Shown here: one piece after another, positions 33,340 through 39,532 of the stretch
Layout of the letters: each line of letters starts with the position of its first letter
Numbering within the stretch: the first letter of the stretch is position 1
Assembly: GCA_028291405.1 (NCBI GenBank)
Contig: JAQGID010000335.1
Location: 1 to 39,532 of the forward strand
DNA length: 39,532 nt
Direction: 5' to 3'
Source: Rhodospirillales bacterium
GTDB lineage: Bacteria > Pseudomonadota > Alphaproteobacteria > ATCC43930 > CGMCC-115725
Translations under genes and position numbers: made by a program
Notes under the pieces: generated by a model
Database searches by the model: none
The model's input: only the letters and a program-made list of their open reading frames with translations
Told to the model about the DNA's origin: nothing

Positions 33340-33800
33340 CAGAAGCGCGTCACGATCAAAAGCGCACCGCCGATCGCGATGACGTCCTCGAGGATCGCAG
33401 TCGGATGGTCGTTGCCAATGGCTGCGGCAAGTCGCTTTCTCGCCCGGTAGCCGCCGAGCGTCCCGACGACGCCGCCGATCGCGCCGGCAATGATTCCGAG
33501 GACGAGCGCGCCGCTCGGCGCTCCGAGTGCCGCGCCGCAGACCGCTCCTGTCACCACCCGTACGGTGAACTGGACCGGCACTGTCCGGCTCGGCGTCGAT
33601 GGAAGCTGATCGGTGACCAGCTCGACGATCGCTAGAAGGCCGAGGATATAGGCCGTCACGGCGTAGCCGAGAAAGGCGAGGACGGTATTCTCGAGATGCA
33701 GCCAGCCGAGATAGGCCGCCCAGCTTACGACCCCCGGGCCGGTCAGCGCTCGCAGCCCGCAGACGACGCCGATGAGGAATGCGGCGAGGAGAATTGCCAA
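33339..33800 (-). CDS. DUF4126 small membrane protein
   Basis: The 153-aa protein has about four hydrophobic segments, starting LAILLAAFLIGVVCGLRAL, then LAFLGYAVTAYILGLLAIVELVTDQLP and glycine-rich VLGIIAGAIGGVVGTLGGY. It ends near ILEDVIAIGGALLIV. This matches the DUF4126 family of unknown function. I chose TTG 33800, which has GGAGAG 6 nt upstream; the frame stays open further but is not protein-like there. Overlap with the oxidoreductase gene (TGATG) suggests they are used together; this pair may act at the membrane. Confidence 0.82.
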   Translation of the reverse strand: MAILLAAFLIGVVCGLRALTGPGVVSWAAYLGWLHLENTVLAFLGYAVTAYILGLLAIVELVTDQLPSTPSRTVPVQFTVRVVTGAVCGAALGAPSGALVLGIIAGAIGGVVGTLGGYRARKRLAAAIGNDHPTAILEDVIAIGGALLIVTRF

Positions 33801-33870
33801 CGATCGCTCTCCGCTTTCAGAGGGCAGATTTCCAATGATAGCGAGGGCTGACGAGCGCCGGCTATAACAC

Positions 33871-34689
33871 TTAGTCGTAGAACTCCGGCGAATGACGTTG
33901 CGCGTCGCTCTGCGCCTTGTCGTGGTTGATCCACAGCTGCGCATGGTTTTGCGCCATGACGTCGGCGAGGCGCTGCATCGACGCCAGAGTCATTTCCTTG
34001 TCGAAATTGATCGAGGGGACGCGGCGGTTGTCCCAATTGTCCTTGAAGTGGACCGCATCGCCGCTCAGCACAACGGCGCCGGTCTTCTTCAGTCGGACGA
34101 ACAGCGACTCGTGGCCGACCGTGTGCCCGGGGGTCGAGAGGATCGTCACGCTGCCATCGCCGAAGACGTCCCAGTCGCCGGCCAGGGTCAGGACACTATG
34201 GTCCGGTTTGAAGGGCGGCTTCGGCAAGGCCATGATTGCGTCGTACTCGACGCGCTGCATGACGATCGTCGATGTCGGGAAGAGGTCGACGTTGCCGGTG
34301 TGATCGGGATGCATATGGGAGATGGCGACATAGCGGACGTCGGCCGGCTTGAGGCGCAGCGCGGCCAACTCGGCGGCGAGGCTCTCTTTGCGGAACACCA
34401 CCGAATCGCCGTTTTTCGTTCCGTCAGGCTTGCCGGCGTAGTCGTCGTTGTAGCCGGTGTCCCACAGCAGCCAGTCCTCGCCGTGGCGAATGAGATAGCA
34501 ATTGTCCGAGTTGACGATCGGCTTGCCGACGTTGACACCGGGCGACCAGCGCGACTGGTCGGGGGCGTGAACCTCGCCGCATTGCAAGACGTAGAGCCGG
34601 TCGACGGTCCGCCCGCCGGCCGCGGCGGTCGAGCGGACGGATAATCCCAGTGCGGCGATCGTCGCGACCGTCGTCGCACTAGGCTTCAT
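33871..34689 (-). CDS. Secreted metallo-beta-lactamase-fold hydrolase, N-acyl-homoserine-lactonase-like
   Basis: The 272-aa protein has an N-terminal signal peptide (TVATIAALGLSV, cut near STAAA), then the MBL core. HxHxDH is at residues 125-130 (SHMHPDHTGN). STPGHTVGHESLF has the next His, and VLSGDAVHFKDN the bridging Asp. The general pattern is that of AHL lactonases (AttM/AiiB) and related lactonases. Export is unusual for AttM, so a periplasmic enzyme acting on another lactone is also possible. It lies upstream of the DUF4126 gene on the same strand (70-bp gap) and downstream of the amidohydrolase gene, separated by a strong hairpin. Confidence 0.85.
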   Translation of the reverse strand: MKPSATTVATIAALGLSVRSTAAAGGRTVDRLYVLQCGEVHAPDQSRWSPGVNVGKPIVNSDNCYLIRHGEDWLLWDTGYNDDYAGKPDGTKNGDSVVFRKESLAAELAALRLKPADVRYVAISHMHPDHTGNVDLFPTSTIVMQRVEYDAIMALPKPPFKPDHSVLTLAGDWDVFGDGSVTILSTPGHTVGHESLFVRLKKTGAVVLSGDAVHFKDNWDNRRVPSINFDKEMTLASMQRLADVMAQNHAQLWINHDKAQSDAQRHSPEFYD

Positions 34690-34777
34690 TGCAAGTCCTC
34701 CCGATCGTCGTTACTGCCACGGGAGGCGATTTCACGGCGCTGGTCAAGCGCCCGCGTGCATCACATCTGCGCGAGTC

Positions 34778-34806
34778 CGGTCCTCGCCCGCGACGGGCGA
34801 GGACCG
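34778..34806 (-). terminator. 13-bp perfect hairpin after the amidohydrolase gene
   Basis: CGGTCCTCGCCCG (34778-34790) and CGGGCGAGGACCG (34794-34806) are exact complements around CGA. The stem lies 7 bp beyond the amidohydrolase stop, the position of a terminator on the minus strand. No T-run follows. It could also serve as an mRNA-stabilising end. Confidence 0.6.
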
Positions 34807-34813
34807 CGACCGG

Positions 34814-35860
34814 CTACTTCTTCTTGTAGTGCTGGCCGTTCGGCGCAGACAGCCGCAGCAGCTTCTCGGCATTGCCGCTGTAGATCATCTTGCGCTGATC
34901 GGCATCGAGGCCGAGTTCGTCGAGCGTCTTGATGATCTCGCGGATGAAGAGCGGGCCGCCCTCCGGATCGAACGGGCAGTCGGTGCCGAACAGCACGTGC
35001 TCGCAGCCGAAGAAGTCGATGCCGCACTGGGTGCCCGACTTCGAGCCGTTGATCGCCGTATCGGCGAAGAACATCTTGAAGTAGTCGACCGGCCGGCGGT
35101 TCTTCGCCTTCATGTCGGTGATGATCTGCTTGTAATGCGGCTCCGCTGCCTCGCGCGAGCCGAGCTGGTCGAGGCCGAGGCCGACGCGCGCCTCGAGGAA
35201 CGGCACCATCGCGCCGAGATGATGCGTGATGATTTTGAGGTCCGGCCATTTATCGAAGAAGCCCGAAAACACCATGCGGGCCATCGCCGCCGAGGTCTCG
35301 TAGGGCCAGCCGAAGACCCACCAGATGTCGAACTTCGACTGGTTCTCGGTCGGGTAGTCGGCGAATTTCGCCGGGCGCGTCGGATGCATCCAGATCGGCA
35401 GGTCGTAGGAATGCATCATCTCGAAGATCGGCGCGAATTCCGGATCGTCGAGCGGCCGGCCGTTCACGTTGGTGAAGATCTGGATGCCGCGGGCGCCCAT
35501 CGTCTCGACCGTGCGCTTGATCTCGTCGAGCGTCGCCTGGACGTTGTTCATCGGTACCGAGGCGACCCAGCCGGGGAACTGCTTAGGATGCTTGGCGCAG
35601 ATCTCCGCCATGCCGTCATTGGCGAGCCGCGCCAGCTCGGGCGATTTGGTCGCCGGCGCGACGTATTCGATCGCCGGCATCGACAGCGTCAGGATCTGCT
35701 GGTATTCGCCGAACCCTTCCATCATGCGGAGCCGCGCATCGAGGTCGAACAGGATCGGGATGTTGGTCCAACGCCGCACCGCGTCCTTGTTGGTGACGGT
35801 CTCGACCATCTTGTCGAAATAGGCGCGCGGAAAGATATGCGGGAAAATATCGACCTTCAT
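34814..35860 (-). CDS. Amidohydrolase-2 (ACMSD/resorcylate-decarboxylase-type) family protein
   Basis: Metal-dependent decarboxylase or hydrolase of the amidohydrolase superfamily. The 348-aa protein has LPIWMHPTRP and IITHHLGAMVPFLEAR as the later histidine sites and LFGTDCPFDPEGGP with the catalytic Asp. The N-terminal metal motif is VDIFPHIFP (residues 3-11). Compared with DMHSHFFP of ACMSD, the first His of HxH is Phe6, while His8 is kept. So the metal site is probably changed, as in part of this family. Substrate cannot be deduced; a cyclic or aromatic acid is likely. TCGGCCGA twice (35888-35906) and GGGAATTCCC (35910-35919) lie upstream. Confidence 0.88.
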   Translation of the reverse strand: MKVDIFPHIFPRAYFDKMVETVTNKDAVRRWTNIPILFDLDARLRMMEGFGEYQQILTLSMPAIEYVAPATKSPELARLANDGMAEICAKHPKQFPGWVASVPMNNVQATLDEIKRTVETMGARGIQIFTNVNGRPLDDPEFAPIFEMMHSYDLPIWMHPTRPAKFADYPTENQSKFDIWWVFGWPYETSAAMARMVFSGFFDKWPDLKIITHHLGAMVPFLEARVGLGLDQLGSREAAEPHYKQIITDMKAKNRRPVDYFKMFFADTAINGSKSGTQCGIDFFGCEHVLFGTDCPFDPEGGPLFIREIIKTLDELGLDADQRKMIYSGNAEKLLRLSAPNGQHYKKK

Positions 35861-35887
35861 GGCGTTCCTCAGATCATGGCCGGGAGT

Positions 35888-35919
35888 TCGGCCGACGCTC
35901 GGCCGACCGGGGAATTCCC
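35888..35919 (-). promoter_or_regulatory. Cluster of small palindromes upstream of the amidohydrolase gene
   Basis: TCGGCCGA occurs at 35888-35895 and 35899-35906, and GGGAATTCCC at 35910-35919. All three are perfect palindromes, 28 to 59 bp upstream of ATG 35860 in the 135-bp gap. They are good candidates for operator sites or an mRNA leader structure; no promoter boxes are certain. Confidence 0.35.
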
Positions 35920-35995
35920 GTTATTTGCCCGATGAGCGCCTTAGCTGTCCACCCGAAACAGGCGTGGCGGCGACGCGACGCGCACGTCCCCGGCG

Positions 35996-36640
35996 CTATT
36001 CGTAGGCCGCGACCGCGGCGTTCTGCGCCAGATCGAAGAGAGGCAGGAAGAATTCCGGCTCCTGCGCGCCCGACAAGGCATAGCCGGCGTCGATGATGAA
36101 GCAAGGGACGCCAGTGATGCCGAGGCGGCGCGCGTTGCGATCCTCCTCGAGGATTTCCGTGAGCGCCGCATCGCTCTCGAGCCAGCGCAAGGCGGCAAGC
36201 CGCTCGAAGCCGGTCTCGGCGGCGATATCGGCAAGAACCTCGATCCTCCCGGTGTCGCGCCCCTGCTCGAAATAGGCGCGGAACAGGGCTTCGACCAGGC
36301 GATCGGCCTTGCCCTGCTTGCTCGCGAAGCGGACGAGGCGATGCGCGGCAATGGTGTTCGGCGTCCGACGGATGCGGTCGAAGGCGAATTCGATGCCCTC
36401 GGCGGCGCCGGTGTCGCGCATCGCGTCGTAGATCCGGGCGGCGCGGATCGGACTGCCGAACTTCGCGACGAGATACGATTCCCGGCTGACGCCGGCGGAC
36501 GGCATGTCGGGATTGAGCTGAAAGGCGCGCCAGCTGATCGAGACGCTGAGATCCGGGCGTTGCGCCAGGGCGCGCGTCAGGCGGCGCTTGCCGATGAAGC
36601 ACCAGGGACAGACCAGATCGGAGACGATGTCGATATGCAC
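35996..36640 (-). CDS. DsbA-family FrnE-like oxidoreductase
   Basis: The 214-aa protein is a thioredoxin-fold protein with an inserted helical domain and no signal peptide, so it is cytoplasmic. It starts HIDIVSDLVCPWCFIGKRRL with the CPWC motif at C11-C14. ISWRAFQLNPDMP follows, and ITGVPCFIIDAGYALSGAQ supplies the cis-Pro loop. It resembles FrnE and the 2-hydroxychromene-2-carboxylate isomerase type. GTG 36640 has GGGAGG closely upstream. The gene lies 23 bp after the AI-2E-type transporter gene and is probably co-transcribed. A disulfide-isomerase or stress role is likely. Confidence 0.9.
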   Translation of the reverse strand: MHIDIVSDLVCPWCFIGKRRLTRALAQRPDLSVSISWRAFQLNPDMPSAGVSRESYLVAKFGSPIRAARIYDAMRDTGAAEGIEFAFDRIRRTPNTIAAHRLVRFASKQGKADRLVEALFRAYFEQGRDTGRIEVLADIAAETGFERLAALRWLESDAALTEILEEDRNARRLGITGVPCFIIDAGYALSGAQEPEFFLPLFDLAQNAAVAAYE

Positions 36641-36663
36641 GATGCCTCCCGCTCGTTCGCGTC

Positions 36664-37800
36664 CTAGCCGCCGATGAAATGCCCGACGGGTGCCAATGGG
36701 CGGATATGATCGCAGATAATCTTGGTGGTGGCGAGAATCGGCACCGAAATGATTGCGCCGGGGACGCCCCACATCCAGTACCAGAAGATGAGGGAGATGA
36801 TCACCAACACCGGGTTGAGCGTGAAGCGCCGCGCCAGGAGCATCGGCGTCACCACCTCGCCCTCGATCAGATGAATGCCGAGATAGGTACCGGCGAGCAG
36901 TCCGGCCGTCAGCAGATTGTCGAAGGCCAGCAGTCCCGCGAGGAAGAACAGCACGATGCCGCTCATCGGTCCGAGGATCGGCACGTAGTTGAGCAGAAAG
37001 GCGACGACGCCCCACAGCAAGCCGTCGCCCAGCCCGAAGAGATAGGCGGCGGTCCCGACCGCGATGCCGACGAGCAAATTCATGCCGCTGATCGTCACAA
37101 GGTAGGCCGAGATGTTTTTCTCGACCTCCTGCGAGATCGCGACGGCGCGCTTCTTGTCGCGCAAGCGCGGCAGCACCTCGACCATCTTGCGCAGGAAGAC
37201 GTCGCCGGCGATGAGCAGGAAGAAGAGGACGATCAGCGTCTCCAGCAATCCGGTGAGCAGCGCCTGCGTGCTCGTCAGCAGTATGCCGCCGATCGCCGGT
37301 CCTTGCTGCACGACGACCGGCGGGCTGCCGCCTTCCGGCGTCGCCGTGTCGGTGACCTTGCTCAATTCCTTCGTCGCGTCATGAAAGCGGGCGAGCGGCT
37401 CCTTCAGTACCGATAGCCGCTGCTCGATGCGCGGCAGGGTTTGCGGCAGCTTGCCGAACCACTCCGTCGCCGGGCCGGCGAGGCTCGAGAAGAGACCGAC
37501 GAAGCTTGCGAAAAGCACCAGGATCATGAGGAACCCGGCGACGGGCTCGGGAATATGGACCTTGCCGAGGAACCGCATCGCCGGCCGTAGCAGGAGCTTG
37601 AGAAGGACCGCGAAGAAGATCGGCGTGACGACCTCGCGGGTAAAATAGAGCGTATAGAAGACGAGAAGGATGAGGATCGCGGTCAGGACGATCGACTGGT
37701 ATTTCACCGGATCGACGACGGTTACGTCATCCGGCGTGCCGTCCGTCGGCACCGCCTCGCCTGCCTCGAGAAGCTCCGACGCCAGCGTCTCGTCTGCCAT
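36664..37800 (-). CDS. AI-2E/PerM-family membrane transporter
   Basis: The 378-aa protein has a ~35-residue acidic cytoplasmic start (MADETLASELLEAGEAV), two membrane segments at about 36-75, and the family segment IPEPVAGFLMILVLFASFVG. An amphipathic periplasmic stretch is followed by the conserved LLWGVVAFLLNYVPILGPMSGIVLFFL and VVTPMLLARRFTLNPVLVIISLIFW core. Members export small molecules such as AI-2 or act as Na/H antiporters, so the substrate is open. ATG 37800 has GGAGA 5 nt upstream. It leads the DsbA-like gene. Confidence 0.9.
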   Translation of the reverse strand: MADETLASELLEAGEAVPTDGTPDDVTVVDPVKYQSIVLTAILILLVFYTLYFTREVVTPIFFAVLLKLLLRPAMRFLGKVHIPEPVAGFLMILVLFASFVGLFSSLAGPATEWFGKLPQTLPRIEQRLSVLKEPLARFHDATKELSKVTDTATPEGGSPPVVVQQGPAIGGILLTSTQALLTGLLETLIVLFFLLIAGDVFLRKMVEVLPRLRDKKRAVAISQEVEKNISAYLVTISGMNLLVGIAVGTAAYLFGLGDGLLWGVVAFLLNYVPILGPMSGIVLFFLAGLLAFDNLLTAGLLAGTYLGIHLIEGEVVTPMLLARRFTLNPVLVIISLIFWYWMWGVPGAIISVPILATTKIICDHIRPLAPVGHFIGG

Positions 37801-37977
37801 GGGATCTCCGCTTGCCTGCGCCGCGCCGCCTTCCTTGTGTTCATCCGAACGGAAACGGAACGCGGAGCGTTCCCGTCTTCCGCCCGCGATCCGCTTGCCC
37901 CGCGCGACGCTTGATCCGCGCCCCGGTCTTGGCGACAGTGCCCATCTGATCGAGCGGCACAGCATTGGAAAGCGACC

Positions 37978-38925
37978 TTGTCCGATAAACCCGAGATCCT
38001 GATCACCACGGCCTCGCTGCATCCGCCGACCGTCGCCAAGCTCGACGCCGCGTTCACGACGCACCGCCTCTGGCAGGCGGCCGATCGTCGCGCCTTCCTG
38101 GCGAGCATCGCGGATCGCGTCGAGGGCATCGCGACCGGCCTCGGCGGAACGGTTGACGCGGCACTGATCGCTGCCCTGCCGCGGCTGCGGATCATCGCGA
38201 CGAGCACGGTCGGTCTCGACGCGATCGACCTCGGCGCGGCGCGGTCGCGCGGGATCGCCGTCACCAACACGCCGGACGTCCTGACCGATTGCGTCGCCGA
38301 TTTCGCGCTCGGCCTGACGATCGCGAGCGCTCGCCGCATCTGCGAGGCCGATCGCTTCGTGCGGCAGGGCAAGTGGCTGGCCGGTGGCTTCCCGCTCGCG
38401 ACGAAGCTCGGCGGCAAGACGATGGGCATCGTCGGCATGGGGCGCATCGGCCAGGCGATCGCGACGCGCGCCGTCGCCTTCGGGATGGAAATCGCCTACC
38501 ACGGGCCGCGGGCCAAGTCGGAGCTGCCGTATCGCTACTACGCGACCCTGGCTGACCTCGCCGCGGCGAGCCATTTCCTGATCGTGACGGCACCGGGCGG
38601 CACCGCAACGCGGCACATGATCGACGCCGATATCCTCAAGTCCCTCGGCACGAAGGGGACACTGATCAACATCGCGCGCGGCTCCGTCGTCGACGAGGCA
38701 GCGCTGGTCGCGGCCCTGCAGTCCGGCACGATCGGCGGCGCGGCGCTCGACGTCTTCGCCGACGAGCCGCATGTGCCGGAGGCGCTGTTCGCGATGGAGA
38801 ACGTCGTGCTGCAGCCGCATCTCGGCAGCGCGACCGAGGAGACGCGCGCCGCGATGGGTCAGCTTGTCGTCGACAACCTCAAGGCGTTCTTCGCTGGCGA
38901 AGCGTTGCTGACCCCGGTCGGCTGA
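37978..38925 (+). CDS. D-2-hydroxyacid dehydrogenase (GhrB/glyoxylate-reductase type)
   Basis: NAD(P)-dependent reduction of 2-oxoacids. The 315-aa protein has the Rossmann motif VGMGRIGQA at about residues 156-164. The catalytic triad is Arg in INIARGSVVDEAALV, Glu in DVFADEPHVPE and His in QPHLGSATEETRAAMG. ITTASLHPPTV and VGLDAIDL are usual for the substrate domain. TTG 37978 is the start, with GGAAAG (37967-37972) 5 nt upstream. The 177-bp interval to the divergent AI-2E gene must hold two promoters, none convincing. The 2OG oxygenase gene follows after 11 bp. Confidence 0.92.
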   Translation: MSDKPEILITTASLHPPTVAKLDAAFTTHRLWQAADRRAFLASIADRVEGIATGLGGTVDAALIAALPRLRIIATSTVGLDAIDLGAARSRGIAVTNTPDVLTDCVADFALGLTIASARRICEADRFVRQGKWLAGGFPLATKLGGKTMGIVGMGRIGQAIATRAVAFGMEIAYHGPRAKSELPYRYYATLADLAAASHFLIVTAPGGTATRHMIDADILKSLGTKGTLINIARGSVVDEAALVAALQSGTIGGAALDVFADEPHVPEALFAMENVVLQPHLGSATEETRAAMGQLVVDNLKAFFAGEALLTPVG

Positions 38926-38936
38926 GAGGATCGGCC

Positions 38937-39532
38937 GTGCCGCCACGTCTCGCTGAGGTCGATTGGGCCAAGCTCGGCGAGACCATCGATGCCGATGGCT
39001 TCGCGACGCTTCCTGCCGTCCTGACCGCGGCCGAGTGCGCCGAGCTGGTCGCGCTCTACGACGATCGATCGCGCTTCCGCAGCCGCATCGTGATGGAGCG
39101 CCACGGCTACGGGCTCGGCGAATATCAATATTTCGCCGATCCGCTGCCGCCGCTGGTCGCCGCCCTGCGAACCGCCCTCTACCGCCGCCTCGCACCGCTC
39201 GCCAATGCCTGGGCAAGTCGCCTCGGCGCCGCCGCGGATTATCCGCCCACCTCCGAGGAGTTCCTGGCGCGCTGCCACGCCGCCGGCCAGACGAAGCCGA
39301 CGCCGCTGCTGCTGCGCTACGAGGCGGGCGGCTTCAACTGCCTGCACCAGGACCGCTACGGCGAGCTCGCCTTTCCGCTGCAGGCGACGGTGCTGCTCAG
39401 CCGTCCCGGCGCCGATTTTGCGGGCGGCGAGTTCCTCCTCGTCGAACAGCGGCCGCGCGCCCAGTCGCGCGGCATGGTGGTGGGCCTCGCGCAGGGCGAT
39501 CTCGTGCTGTTCCCCAACGCGCTGCGGCCGGT
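38937..39532 (+). CDS. 2OG-Fe(II) oxygenase, N-terminal part (3' end outside window)
   Basis: Dioxygenase using 2-oxoglutarate and Fe(II). About 198 residues are visible, from GTG 38937 to the window edge. The double-stranded beta-helix core starts at LLRYEAGGFNCLHQDRYGELAFP, where HQD is the HxD pair of the iron triad. TVLLSRPGADFAGGEFLL and EQRPRAQSRGMVVGLAQGDLVLFPN follow. The second His of the triad, expected in a later RHGV segment, lies past the window. LEU/GLU-rich N-terminal helices (LTAAECAELVALY) precede the core. It is close to the PF09859-type group. Co-transcription with the dehydrogenase is likely, substrate unknown. Confidence 0.88.
   Translation, partial: MPPRLAEVDWAKLGETIDADGFATLPAVLTAAECAELVALYDDRSRFRSRIVMERHGYGLGEYQYFADPLPPLVAALRTALYRRLAPLANAWASRLGAAADYPPTSEEFLARCHAAGQTKPTPLLLRYEAGGFNCLHQDRYGELAFPLQATVLLSRPGADFAGGEFLLVEQRPRAQSRGMVVGLAQGDLVLFPNALRP

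Overview
This is a GC-rich stretch of what looks like an alphaproteobacterial chromosome, probably Rhizobiales/Hyphomicrobiales. Evidence is the gene order smpB / (udg, NYN) / folK / rpoZ / rel / pdxJ / acpS / lepB / rnc / era / recO / parC, the recG | sdhE-mfd block, the MARVTVEDC-type omega subunit with a long acidic tail, and GC-biased third codon positions. Genus cannot be fixed from the sequence alone. Both ends cut a gene: smpB at the left and a 2OG-Fe(II) oxygenase at the right.

Region 1 (1-11648) is a conserved core. The 3' end of smpB faces a coupled NYN-nuclease/uracil-DNA glycosylase pair. folK leads to rpoZ, then a tightly packed run of stringent-response, vitamin B6, acyl-carrier-protein, signal-peptidase, RNase III, Era, RecO and ParC genes, with ATGA overlaps at pdxJ/acpS and rnc/era.

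Region 2 (11649-14399) is a gap-rich patch. It holds a palindrome-rich repeat abutting a decayed Tat-type signal-peptide fragment, a 14-bp tandem repeat, a TusA-like gene, an orphan TAXI-type binding protein, and a GNAT acetyltransferase. Upstream of the GNAT gene is a striking leader: a sigma70-like promoter, an apparently leaderless 13-codon Arg-rich ORF, two mutually exclusive hairpins and a hairpin over the Shine-Dalgarno sequence.

Region 3 (14400-24811) is accessory. An exopolysaccharide secretion/regulation trio (outer-membrane beta-barrel, Wzc-like tyrosine kinase, small TPR-like membrane protein) lacks any glycosyltransferase nearby. It is followed by two lipoproteins, a DedA protein, a beta-class-like GST, a GH16-fold protein that has lost its catalytic acids, an NRAMP-family carrier with a remodelled metal site (DPSG instead of DPGN), and an alpha/beta hydrolase carrying the complete fluoroacetate-dehalogenase residue set.

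Region 4 (24812-31956) returns to core genes: DUF502, recG, sdhE and mfd, with a 334-bp regulatory interval between recG and sdhE.

Region 5 (31957-39532) is mostly minus-strand metabolism and stress genes: a MerA/RclA-like flavoprotein disulfide reductase with a DUF4126 partner, a secreted lactonase-like metallo-beta-lactamase-fold protein, an ACMSD-type amidohydrolase with an altered HxH motif, and a FrnE-like DsbA protein with an AI-2E-family membrane protein. The plus-strand 2-hydroxyacid dehydrogenase and 2OG-Fe(II) oxygenase follow. I saw no tRNA, rRNA, CRISPR array, IS transposase or prophage gene.
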